Source: Oryzias latipes (lineage: Eukaryota; Chordata; Actinopteri; Beloniformes; Adrianichthyidae). Taken from it: 64,000 nt of DNA. The notes below the pieces were generated by a model that was not told the origin of the DNA, did no database searches, and was given only the letters and a program-made list of their open reading frames with translations. Position numbers and translations under genes: made by a program. Positions 11,225 through 23,079 of this stretch are shown here, piece after piece. Location: positions 2,932,001-2,996,000 of the forward strand of contig NC_019867.2 in assembly GCF_002234675.1 (NCBI RefSeq), given 5' to 3'. The first letter of the stretch is position 1; each line of letters opens with the position of its first letter.

Positions 11225-11300
11225 AAGCCATGAAAAGTATTTGCTCCCTTCCTGAGTTTCTTATTTTTTGCATTTTGATTTATTGATTTAATTGAATTTA
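11225..11300. repeat. Terminal fragment of a common teleost DNA transposon
   Basis: The words ATGAAAAGTATTTGC, TCCCTTCCTGA and TTCTTATTTTTTGCATT match, from memory, the end of the ~1-kb fish transposon whose interior is seen at 48845-49660. It abuts the LINE at 11311. Confidence 0.45.
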
Positions 11301-11334
11301 TTGGTTTAATCAAGTCAGAAATCTAGGGGTAATC

Positions 11335-13284
11335 ATGGACTCTGACCTGAACTTTAACTTCCATATCAAGTCAGTAACATCAGCGGCATTTTACCATCTG
11401 AAAAACATTGCCAAAATCAAAAACATAGTGTCAAAGCCAGACCTGGAGATACTTATTCATGCATTTGTCTCCAGTAGGTTAGACTACTGTAACGGCCTGC
11501 TCACCGGCCTCTCCAAACGAGCTGTAAGACAGCTTCAGTACATCCAGAATGCTGCTGCTGGAGTCCTGACCAGAACCAGGAAGTATGATCACATTAGTCC
11601 TGTGCTCAGGTCTCTGCACTGGCTCCCTGTACCTCAAAGAATAGACTTCAAAGCAGCTCTGCTAGTGTACAAGTCTCTCCATGGCCGAGCACCAAAGTAC
11701 ATCTCTGACATGTTAGTGCCATATGAAGCATCTCGTACTCTGAGGACCTCAGGGGCCGGCCTCCTGTTGATTCCCAGAGTCAGAACTAAACAAGGGGAAT
11801 CAGCGTTTCAATATTCTGCAGCTAAAATCTGGAACAGCCTCCCTGAAGTCGTAAGACAGGCCTCTTCTGTGTTCATGTTCAAATCTAGACTTAAAACCAC
11901 GGACCAGGTGAGGAGGGAGCTGAGGAGGATCAAACCAAGGAAGGCTACTGGCCCAGATGGTATCAGCGCCAGACTCCTCCAGGACTGTGCAGATCAACTC
12001 TGTGGGATTTTTCTGCACATCTTTAACATGAGCATCAGTCTGGAGAGGGTTCCGATCCTGTGGAAAACATCCTGCGTGTTTCCATTTCCCAAGACTGCAC
12101 GTCCCAGTGAGCCGAACCACTTCAGGCCAGTAGTCCTGACTTCTCATCTGATGAAGACCATGGAGAGGATCATCCTGGACCACTTCCGTCATCTGGTGAA
12201 CGGCAACATGGATCCGCTTCAGTTCGCCTATCGTCCAGGTATAGGTGTGGAAGACGCTGTCATCTACCTGCTGCACAGATGCTTTTCCCATCTAGATGAC
12301 ACTGGCAGCCCTGTGAGAGTCATGTTCTTTGACTTCTCCAGTGCTTTCAACACCATCCAACCATCACTGCTCAGGGGGAAGCTGGAGGGAGCTGGAGTCA
12401 ACAGTAGCCTGGCTGCATGGACCATCGACTACCTCTCCAACAGGCCGCAGTATGTGAGGCTTCATGACTGTGTGTCTGATGTGGTAGTTTGCAGCACTGG
12501 GGTTCCGCAGCGTACCGTGCTCTCTCCTTTCCTCTTCACCCTGTATACATCGGACTTCACACACAACACTGAGAGCTGCCACCTCCAGAAGTTCTCTGAT
12601 GATACAGCCATTGTCGGGCGGGTATCTCAGGGAAACGATCTGGAGTACCTGGAGGTCATCACCAACTTTGTGGACTGGTGTGCTTTGAACCACCTGCACA
12701 TTAACGCCAGCAAGACGAAGGAGATGGTGATCGACTTCAGCAGGAAACCACATCTGACTGCACCGGTGAACATCCAGGGCTTGGACATTGAGGTCGTGGA
12801 GGACTACAAGAACATGGGTGTTCACCTAAACAATAAACTGGACTGGACACACAACACGAACGCCCTGTACAAGAAGGGCCAAAGTCGTCTCCACCTGCTC
12901 AGACGACTGAGGTCCTTTGGGGTGTGCAGGACACTGCTAAGAACTTTTTATGACTCTGTGGTGGCTTCGGCCATCCTTTATGCAGTAGTCTGCTGGAGCA
13001 GTGGAAGCTCAAAGAGAGAAAGGAAGAGACTGAACAAGCTGGTCAGACGGGCCGGCTCTGTCCTGGACTGCTCCCTGGACTCCATCGAGGAGGTGGGTGA
13101 GAAGAGGATGTTAGCCAAGCTGACATCAATCATGGACAACCCCTCTCACCCACTGTATCAGACTGTTTCTGACCTCAGCAGCTCCTTCAGTGGCAGACTG
13201 CTGCACCCACGATGCAAAAAAGAAACGCTACAGCAGGTCCTTCATCCCAGCTGCCATCAGGCTGTTCAACACCAGCCTAAATAA
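11335..13284 (+). pseudogene. Chimeric LINE ORF of 649 codons (LINE A tail fused in frame to LINE B reverse transcriptase)
   Basis: Residues 1-188 are the C-terminal end of LINE A; from about residue 189 the frame runs into the reverse transcriptase of LINE B. RT motifs are visible in order: RKATGPDGISARLL, HFRPVVLTSHLMKTMERI, QFAYRPGIGVEDAVI, motif A FFDFSSAFNTIQ, motif B GVPQRTVLSP (the usual Gly after PQ is Arg), motif C KFSDDTAIVG, then ASKTKEMVIDF. There is no endonuclease domain. The uninterrupted frame arises from one insertion landing in phase, not from a host gene. The motif B change probably inactivates the enzyme. Confidence 0.85.
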
Positions 13285-13545
13285 ATAGTTTCATAGTTTT
13301 TTGTTTTTTATTCCACTACCAAAACTGTATATACAGATGACCTCTATATTCCTGCACATCTCTTTCCCTGTTTATTTATCTAAACACTCTTATTTTTGTA
13401 TATATTCTTTCAAAATGTGTATTTGATAACTCGTCATTACTGTCTGTACATGCTTGTGCCAAACTCCATGCTACTGTGACAAGGAAATTTCCCATTCGTG
13501 GGATTAATAAATAAATAAATCTAAAAAATCTAAATCTAAAAAAAA
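11900..13545 (+). mobile_element. LINE B (L2/CR1-like), 5'-truncated, nested in LINE A
   Basis: It starts inside the coding region just before the RT domain and ends with a 3' UTR that reads TGACAAGGAAATTTCCCATT, then GGGATTAATAAATAAATAAA and an AATCTAAA-type tail (about 13505-13545). The words AAATCTAGACTTAAAA on the left (11881-11896) and AAATCTAAATCTAAAA on the right suggest an imperfect target duplication. 5' truncation and a simple-repeat tail are normal for target-primed reverse transcription. Confidence 0.8.
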
Positions 13546-13785
13546 ATTCTGTTTAGCCGTGTATATGACTGAAAGGTCCTATCTGCACTTTTCTTTCCTT
13601 TCCTTCCTTTCTTTTTAAATCAATTTTCAAATTTTTTCTTTTCTTTTAAAGTAAATTTTACGTTGATTATTTCTATGATGTATTGTGATTTTAATGCATT
13701 TTTCTGTTTTGTGAAGCACCTTGAATTACTTTGTGTACGAATTGTGCTCTACAAATAAACTTGCCTTGCCTTATTTTAAAATATG

Positions 13786-16700
13786 AACAAGACAATAAAA
13801 TAAATTGCTATTTAATACATTAATTCATAAATTGATTGGAAAATCTTCTTGACATTATAATTACTCTCAATCATAAACAGATGTATTTGCACGTACTAAT
13901 ACAAAATAACCAGAAAACAGAACTACTGTATGTGAAAAATGACGTCAGGCCTCAGTTTTTTTTGTTTTTTTATCTGAGTTATCTGAGTTAGCATCCATGA
14001 TAATTTCATCTTGATGGGTTGATTGATTTCAAAGCATTACAGTCAATACAATAAAAAAGTTCACACAGATTTACAAAACCTATTACAGAAATAATGAAAT
14101 GCATAAATAAAAAACAGGGAGAGAAAAAAAGTTAAGTCACATTTACTTGATTAAATATAGTGATCATTAACTAAAGTCAAGTAGAGTTTATATAATCCCA
14201 CCCCTACTGAGTTAATAAAGTTTGTTATAGTTTTTGTAATCCGGCTCTGATCCGATAGATTCTTTTCAAGTTATTCTTGAAATGTACTGGAAAAAATAAA
14301 TCTTAAGAAAGTAAAATGTTTCTTGTTTCAAGAAAAATTGTCTCATTTTCTGTCTTGCAAGAAAAATAATCTCATCAAGAAAGTTTTTCAACGGCAAAAT
14401 AACCTTAATTTGAGAAAACAGATTTTAGTCGAGAAGAGAAGAAAAGCTGCCAAAAGGTTTAAAAATGTCCATTCCGTTCATAAACTCTACGCTGCCTCTG
14501 CACTGGCAAGATGGAAGATTTGTTCAGGAAGACGCAAAACACTGAAACCAGCACTGAAATTGGCTGCTGGATATTTTCAATTTGAGTCTGATTATCCTGG
14601 TGAGGAGGAAACGGCAGGGCCATTCATTAAATGGACACTCAATATACAGCATGGAAGAATATCTTATCAGTTTTAAATCTGCTAAAGTTGATAAGACAGA
14701 AAAATCCTGATGAGCACACCGGGTTTTACATTGTTTAAATTTTAAACGATGAGTTGAGATTGGCATTTAAAAGAGGTTTGTGTTTCTCAACAGGACAATT
14801 ACAAGTATTTTTTGAAGCATACCTTTGCTAAATAATAAAGTAGGCCATAACTCAATGTGTGATCAATGCTGGATGCTGTTTGAAAGCTGAGCCATGTGCA
14901 CAAAAGTGGAGATTTAAGTGGTGTGCTTAGTCATTTATTGAGTTTTATATTAAGAACAGCTCTCCAAAACCTTTTTTCAAAATGCTGTTGTGTAAATGTG
15001 TCGTGGAAGTTTATTCCTCACAATAGGATGGAAATAAAAAAACTTCAAAAATACATTTTTACAGATACTTATCTGACAGGAGCCTTCCTAACTGCCTTTG
15101 TTGATTTCTGTTATTGATCTAGGAACTAATTTGAATGTTTCTTACAAACTGAACAAACTTCAGACATCAACACAGAGAGCGCTTTTTCAGGCTCAGGTGG
15201 GTCTGGAACACAGGAGGAGACGCAGCAGCCTCCGATTCCAGAGAAACAGCTGCTTTGAGGCGGGAAGATGATGTCACGGAGGTCTGATGAGCTTCTGGAT
15301 GGGATGTCAAAGCCCGGCCGCGGTAAAATGAATTGTTAAAGGACTTCATTCGGTGATCAAGCTGGGATTGGTTCACTGTTTCCTGGAGCTTCAGTTGGGT
15401 GTTAAAGAGCAGACATGACAGATTTAGTTCTGTAGAAACAGCAGCAACAGTCAATCTTCAGCACCTTTTTAAACTACTGTTGCCTCAATTAAACAATTAT
15501 AAATTGAGCAGAAATTGCCCTCATCTCCCTGTAAACAACGTACTCTGTAATCATAATCTAATTTACATGAACGATAACTTCAGAATTTCATGTTTCAAAA
15601 CTGAAGTTATGTAGCTATTTTCATTCCGTAAAAATGTTCTCCATGTTAAAGACTCTCAAAGATTTGGAGAATGACATTGGAGTGAAAGCCTCAAACTTTA
15701 GACTGATGACTAAAGATATGATAACATGGCATTAAAAATTTCAAAGGCAGTCCTTTCAGATGAGTCAACATAATTGTAGAACATTGATTGGATTATTCTG
15801 AGTTTAATACGACTGGGCCAATTTCTTTCTTAGCCCTCCAAAGAAATGCCACTTATTTTTTTCCATTGATTGGCTCTATCTATCATGCAGTTCCTATATC
15901 TTTCACTAGTTTGTTCCTATTTTGAAATATCTTTTGGGCTTTGGGGTTTTAGATAACAAAATTTGATGAATTGGAAAAGACCTCAGCGGTTACAAACATG
16001 AAGATATGAACCATCTGTCTGAGTTCCATGATGATCGTAATGAATGGTGACTTTTATAATGGGATTGATGGTGATTCAGGAATCGCAGCAATAGGTTTTT
16101 TTTTCCATTTATTATTTGTTTTCTTTTTTTAGTTTTCTTTTGTGACAAAGTGAAATTGTCATGAAGGAAAAGGCTTTATTAAGCTCCAGGATTCTCCTTT
16201 ATCTGTTGTTTTGATAAAATATTTAAAATAAATGAAATAAACTAAATATGATATGATTTGACTTTGAAATATTTGATTGTTAAAATAATTAATATTAAAT
16301 AAAATAAATCATATTTAAAAAAGAATACATATTTTATAGTCAGATTTTTCAAGGCAACAATCAAAATCCCTTTTGCATCACATTAGTTTAATTTAAGCCA
16401 TTACACAATTAAAGGGAATAAACATGAGTAGTTTTGTAAACAAAGAGTTTGTTTGGTTGAGGAAAATGATGTAGCGTTTGTTTGGTGGTGGAAGTGTGAT
16501 GGTTTGGGCTGATTCACAGCTTGAGGACCTGCAGATCTTTGTGTAATTTATGGAAACAAGATTTGTTTGATTTACCAAGTTATTTTTTTAGGTTTACATT
16601 TATTTCAAAGCAGCAGCAACAAACCCAAAGGGATCAAATATACATGAAAAAATCGTAAATGTCTAAATTAATTTATTGCTCACTAAACTGTGTTTTGAGA

Positions 16701-19700
16701 TTATTCTTGTTTGTGTGATGTTAAATGTGTTGATTCACATTCTCAAGTCCAAGTTTTTATTAAGATATTATTGTCACACTTTGGTAAAATCAAAGATTTG
16801 TGATTACAACGTTTTAATACCAGTTAAGAGTCAGAGGGTTAAAACTGGATCATTGAACATGTCAAATATTTTAATTAAATGCAAACAAAATTTCTTAGAA
16901 ATGTAATTGAACTTTCATAGCTTGAGTGAAGTATTTCGCTTTTTAATTCCGGCTTTGTTCTGAAAAGTCATTTTTGTGAAATACAAAGGCCCTTGTCCAG
17001 CATTGGGATGAAGCGGTAACGATCCTGCAAGTATTTGATCCTTGTAATTTCCCTTTGAGGTGTGTTCGGACAAAAGGACTGAAGCCTTTGTCAGTAAACT
17101 CCAGAAGGATGAGAGCAGTTCAGCTAATTGATCTCTGAAAGAGAATTATGCATGTAAATGTGAGCTTTTTTGGCCAGAAAGATGGAGGATTAAATAGAAA
17201 AAAAATATTCTGTTAAATAATGAAGGAGGAATTTCAAAACTGACTAAAGTATAGAAGCGGAACCAAAAGAAACAGGAAGCGAGACATAAAAACTCAACTT
17301 TAGATATAACCAAGATGCCCTTTGGTTCTTTTTTGATCAAATATGCCATAAAATGGGTAAACATGGAAAAAATGTTGCAAGATGCATGACGTAGTTGATG
17401 CGCGTCGTTTAGTCAGCTTAGTGAAGCTGTAGAGCAGAGAGAGCGCACTAGTTTTTTTACTGTACTTTTGCGTCCTTATAACATGCTTTTATGTTTGAAC
17501 CATAATTTACGTTTTTTTGTCACAGCCTATTTTGAAAGTAAACATCTAAAACGAAGAACTTGGACTGTGGAAGCTCATTTAAGAAAGACGCACCAACTAT
17601 ACAATCTGACTCTGCAGCTTAAGTGGGCTTTACAGACATTAGAAGGAGCCACACTTACACAGGGACTCTGATTTGGTAGTGATGTATGATGGCATCCTTT
17701 TTAATTCATGGAATCGGCAACTGAGAAATTAATAATTGCTGTTAGTACCAGCTGGAATTCTATGACACCAAATCTTTCATATATTGGAATAGAGCTTTGA
17801 AAGAAGATTTGCACAAGATTTGCACCACTTCCACATTTCGCACCAAGCCTCTTCCAACTGCTGGTACATGCGCTAGCGTTGGGTAGCGACAGTCCAGTGT
17901 GAACACCACATGCTAAATGTGTGTACAAGAATGTGTGTCACGTGCCCGCTCTGAACCATAGACTTCATATAGAGATGGACACAGCCGGGGGTGATGTCTC
18001 CCATAACAAGCATCTTACCTTAGGCTCGCAAGAATCTGACAATCAAACATTTGTGGTGGGGGCAACCATGCTTTCACCGAGGCATCTGATTGGTCATTTT
18101 ATAACTTGGGATAAAGAAACAATATCATGAAACTAAATTAGAATTAGCAAGAATATGTTATTAAAAGGTATCAGATCCAGAATGTTTATTCTGACCAATA
18201 GAATGACTGAGTAACAGCAGTTTATTTCTCTATACGTAGAAGTCAATGGGGTTTTGGCTTCTTGGAGCCAGCAGGTACTTTCTGTTTGGAAGGCCAGGGG
18301 GGAGGGGTCAGTCTGCACTGTTCTCACATGCAAACTATGGTGTGAACGAACATGCAGCATATGGCTGCTGCAGGTTTTTGGGTTGTTCGGACCCGTGAAG
18401 GGTCGTAAAGAGGAGCGACTGCATCTCAGAGGCTTGTGTGGCCACCTCAAGGGATGTCATGAAAATGGAGCGTACCATTGTCTTGCATGTAGTAAATGTA
18501 TTGTCCAGGATTTGTAAGGCTAATGCATGTCGCAGGTACTAATGACATACTTTCATAAGGTGATCTTACAACACACTCCAGTCATCAGTAAGATGGGAGT
18601 AAACAATAGAAGTTTAATTCTGCATGCAGCTTTTCATTTTAAGCAGAAATGTATGTTTGATACTTTGACCTTTGCCCTCAAGGAGTTGTTTGTGAATTTA
18701 CTTTTACATAATTCCAAGAGTGGAAGCTGGACTCCTCAGAGTGTTCCACAGGCACTTCTGAGCAAGCATCCTCAGCCAGATGATTGATCAGCCTCCAAGC
18801 CAACAAACAGATCAGCAAAACACAGCAGTAAGTTATAAATAAACACATGACTTCTCTCTGGTTCAAGTGAAGTCAGGCAAATCTTAGGGAGGCAATGTTT
18901 GACAACACGCAGGGATGAAAACGTTCCATCAGAAGAGGACATAACCAGCATGTCAAACAACCAGCGGCTCATAACATTTTTATCCATCCTTCCACTGCTG
19001 TGAGTGATGACAAATTTAGATCTTTGAAATCCAACCACAAGAATTCTAATCACAGTTTTAAAGAAAAATTATGCAGATGCTCAAAAGCTATTAACCTCTT
19101 TATGGCCACTGTTTAAATCTACAGTAACTCATCTCATGCATATTCTAAATGCGCTGCTTAGTATTTCCTACCCAAGAGCCGCTGGTTGACTCCAGGGAAG
19201 ACAGCGGCTTCAATTCAATTATAACTTGAAGTTCTGTGACTCCTGATCCAATCAACTTCCTGGCACCAGTTTATGACCATGAAGAGAATGATAATACAGC
19301 AGAAGAGACGGACAGAAAGGCGGCAGGCGAGAGAGGGACGGAAATGGATGTCAACGTTTAACTAACAACGAGGCCAGGAGCATGTTGACGTTCCTGCAGA
19401 ACACGCATCCAGAAAGTGTAGCTCAAATGCTGGAGGTGAAGTTTGGAAAGAAATGCAGCTGTAGCTCTTTGTCATGGTGATTGAAAACAGACATGCAACA
19501 TTAACTGTCAGCAAAGTGAAAGCCTGCACAGAGGGAAATGTTTAGCAGTTTCACAGCCTGCACTGTGCTTTTCCAAAAAATCAGCTTTTCCAGAAAATGT
19601 TTGCCATGTCATCAAAAGCACATATTTCCATTAAATTCAGTTTATCGGAAAGTTCCAGTTTACAACCCAAGTCTTTCTGCATAATCTATGCTTCATGTGC

Positions 19701-20220
19701 TGCTTTACATATTTTTGATGTATACTTACAGTTTTTGCCACTTCGGGAACCTAAGAACCCCGTATAGTTAAAAAATAACCAAAGCTGGATTGGGTTATTT
19801 TTAACCCAACAGTCTTCGGTTAACTTGGATTAAAATGAAACCACTACAAAAAAACAAACAATTGTGTTTTGTCCTCAATAATGTCCTGGTATTAATGCTT
19901 ATAATTCTATGAAATTTCCGCCAGTTACTACTGGTTTAATCAAACAACCCCAATCCAGATCTGTTTTAGAATATGTTCAAAGGTAGACATGTGCAGAACA
20001 TTATTCTTCTTTAAATTTACTTCACACAATGCTCTTCATCTGCTTCTTGGCTGTGCAGCATTACAATGGAATCTTTTGGAACAAGGTTTAAGGTTCTTTT
20101 TTTCCAAGTCTCAAGTCTTTAGCTGTAGCTACAAGTCAAATCTTAAGACCTATTGTATTGATTGAAATGAACATTTTATCATTACAAATACTCAGTCATG
20201 CAGCACAAGTCCAAGACATG
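13786..20220. other. Intergenic, no gene seen
   Basis: AT-rich sequence between tmem17 and cabp7. A 117-codon frame at 14323-14676 has no known domain. About 16465-16540 holds a scrap of Tc1-like coding wording (GGGSVMVW). About 8205-8300 and 18465-18560 share loose similarity (TACCATTGTCATGCATGTGG-like) and may be old repeat copies. 15170-15420 and 19180-19560 are less AT-rich and not obviously repetitive. Confidence 0.4.
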
Positions 20221-20317
20221 AAATTATTACATGAAATCTTTCCACCTTTATCCACCTTTGTCATGGTAGGAAGAACACGTCAATGTAATGGTGGGGTCAT
20301 CTAAGATAGCACACGGG
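20221..20317. mobile_element. piggyBac-like MITE, copy 3 (truncated)
   Basis: The right half of the family is present: TTTCCACCTTTATCCACC, TTGTCATGGTAGGAAGAACA, then GATAGCACACGGG followed by TTAA at 20318-20321. The left terminus is missing. Confidence 0.65.
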
Positions 20318-20454
20318 TTAAACGTAAGTAGAGTTTGTGTGACTTCATAAGGTTTTAAACCGATGTTGTTATTTATTTTACAAGCGCTGGCAGCTACGCA
20401 CTGATGTAGATGACTGGCAACTATTGATGATGTCATAAAGTTGGTAGTAAAGTT

Positions 20455-20567
20455 TCTTTCTTTTTTTCCGGAATCCGTTTTTTTAGGAGTTTTTCCTTAC
20501 CGAGAAGGAGAGTCTTTGTTGTAATATTGGGTTATATAAACAAAATTGAATTGAATTGAATTAAAGT
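20455..20567 (+). repeat. LINE (L2-type) 3' tail
   Basis: Contains GGAGTTTTTCCTTACCGAG and ends in TATATAAACAAAATTGAATT with repeats of GAATT, the recurrent 3' terminus of a teleost non-LTR family. Only the 3' UTR is left. A second tail lies at 37190-37289. Confidence 0.65.
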
Positions 20568-22600
20568 CCAAATTTGCCTCTTGGATGGATAAATGTTGAG
20601 AGAAGCCGTAGGACTAGAGAAGCAATGCGGATTTGGCCCAAGTCTCCATCTTTGGGTGATCCTATTGGTCACCTATTGAACGTCACCTGATATTTTTGAA
20701 GGAGTTTCAGTCTTGAAGTCAAATGAAAGTTTCCGTTTTTGCGATGCATTCATTGTTGCCTTACATTTATCCCGTGTTTATGTTTGAGCTTTGAGTTGTG
20801 TTGAGTGACATCTTTAGCAAATTTAACAGGAGGCCATGTGTTTAAGACTGTGCCATTTTATCTGAATCGATTTTACAGTCTAACAAAATGTGTTCTAACA
20901 GTTAACCAAGAGATAATTGTTAAGCCTTTACCAAAATCCAGATGTCCTTCCTAAACTATACATTCAGTGCCCAAAAGAAACCTTTTTGTTTCATTTAGTT
21001 CGTTTTTTTGCAAATAAAAGTTAAATATTGACAGATCAATATAGTTCATTCTGTTATGTTATCTTAAAATGGGATTTTTCCTTGGGGTCGTTGCCGCACT
21101 AAACTTGAGATGAAGAACTTGCTGAACTTCTTATGCTTTACGCCAAAGTCGCAGAATATAAAGTGTCTCAGATCTGCAGCCCCTCTGCAGCAGTTCGGTT
21201 GCTGCAGGGTATTAGTCATCCTTGATTCACTGCGCAGGGATCCGACTTGAGAAGATTGCCACAGGCAGAAGGTCACGCCCTTAAATGCCAGGATCCGGGT
21301 CTCCCCACTTACGAAGCATTAGGCACTGTTATTAAAATTGACTCAAGACCTTGTGCTTTCAATTAGCAACTTTGTAAAGGTTAGAAGATCTGGCTTTTTC
21401 TTGTTTGGCTGAAGATCGCCTTTCACACTTCTTATGCAAATCGAAATCGATAGTTCTGCAAAGTCTGGAGGGAACTTTTGAGAGGAATCTCCTCATTTTA
21501 CCAAGACAGCCTTTGTTTCTGTAGGCTTGTTCATATCTTGTGGCCACTTTCCATTCTGCGGGTCGAGCAAACCTCTTCAAACCTCTGTGGCCACCACTGA
21601 GTGCTCGTAAATTACATTTTCTCTCTCTGTGGGTTTCATTTATGTCGGTTAGATCCTAAAGCCAAAACTTTTGCCGCCCCCTTTCGACCCGCTTTCATTG
21701 TCAGAGCGGCTGTTATCCGTCCCTCGCTCTCCCTTTCTGGCCCTGCCCCCCTCAAAGCTGCATTCTTAAAAAAGACACGTTGTTTACAATTTGGCAGTTT
21801 TCTGTTGATTTTAACTCCATAGCAACCATTTTATTTTTTGGTCGCCAGGGGTGACAAACAGGTCTACATCATGTTTAGATGATTCGGCAAAAGTGAACGT
21901 TTGGATTTCCTTGGCGATGTTTTTTTTTTTGCTAACCACGTCCACATTTCTAATATTTTTGTATCATATACTTTTGTACAGCTTCAGCCAAGGATTAGTG
22001 TAATAAATTTTCACAATATTCTAATAAAAATGTGTGAACAAAAGGGGAACTCCACTTTTGCGACCTCGCCACACTAACGCCGTTCAAAATCTACAACTTC
22101 TCATTCCAACATTTTAAGATGGCAGCTTCTTCCTGAAGTCAAAGGTTAGCAAAACTGGGTTGTGGTTGTAGACTCGCCTAGTGGGACGTGTGAGAAATCT
22201 CATAATAATTACCAAACTTACTTCAGATATCCCTGATTTGTGTTTCGGTTTCGTTAGATTTTGAAATAATTTTTGAGCCACATTCAAGATTTTGGCCCCA
22301 CATCTTTTTAAGGTTTCTCCCGCTCGTGATGTTATCATAGTTGTGGGGAAATGGTTATTTTCACCAGGTACCAGGTGCATGCAAACATTTTCATTCGAAG
22401 GCGCAGTAAGAAAGTAAAATTGCGAAAGCCTTCCTTGTGGTCCAGGTCTGCTACAGGACAGTACATTTTGTAGGTACCATCAGTTTTCATTGTTTCTGTT
22501 TACCTTTTGTAATGTTTTTACCTTTATATGTATTACATCTTTGTGACAAGTTAACACTTCAGATGCATCCAATTAGTTTTTTTTACTCCTTCAGTGGATT
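20568..22600. other. Intergenic; unexplained less AT-rich block
   Basis: 21060-22400 has a different texture from its surroundings (more CpG, fewer A/T runs). It contains two - strand open frames (21359-21580, 73 codons; 22114-22380, 88 codons) with basic composition and no domain I recognise. It may be a remnant of an unfamiliar mobile element. There is no evidence for splicing or expression. Confidence 0.3.
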
Positions 22601-22603
22601 TTT

Positions 22604-22737
22604 AGAGCCCTGAAGGAACATTGAAGAAAAGGAAATTAAGTTATAAAAATAAAAAATAACAGGTGCGCGCCTGTTTTTTTTTTTTTGTTTTTTTTATAAC
22701 TTCATTTGTTTTTCTTCAATGTCCCTTTAGGGGCTCC
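22604..22737. repeat. Long imperfect hairpin (foldback, arms about 65 bp)
   Basis: The left arm starts AGAGCCCTGAAGGAACATTG, the right arm ends CAATGTCCCTTTAGGGGCTC, and the two fold around a GGTGCGCGCC centre near 22662. The inner arms are A-rich against T-rich. Likely a small palindromic MITE; I see no sure target duplication. Confidence 0.7.
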
Positions 22738-23048
22738 CTATATTTTTTTTCTTTTTTTGGGGGTTTTTTACCACTCTGCCTTTTCAGCATATTTTACTGT
22801 TTTTTTGGCACGAGGATCCATTGATTATTTGGATTCATCATCTTTTTAGTCTGCAGATTTTTTGCAGTATTTTATTTTTCCTTTATTGTTAAGATAGTTG
22901 AGTTAATTATACATAAGATTAATTGTTTTTAAATATTTATACAACGGATGACAGAAGAAGACAGTAGCTTAATATAGTAACCGTTTTTTTATTTTTAATT
23001 TATCATAAAATAGTTTTTTTGGGGGGGTATGTCATTTTCTATGAGTGT

Positions 23049-23079
<31 letters not shown>

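Larger units (their letters stand above)
11311..13785 (+). mobile_element. LINE A (L2/CR1-like), 5'-truncated, interrupted by LINE B
   Basis: The left part (11311-11899) encodes the C-terminal end of a LINE polyprotein: NLGVIMDSDLNF, LDYCNGLLTGL, HWLPVPQRIDFK and AKIWNSLPEVVRQ. It stops in the middle of the FKSRLKT motif where LINE B is inserted. The 3' UTR resumes at about 13546 and ends with the typical tail TGCTCTACAAATAAACTTGC at about 13785. The endonuclease and RT domains are missing, so it is dead. Clade assignment (L2/CR1 group) is from recalled motif patterns. Confidence 0.8.
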
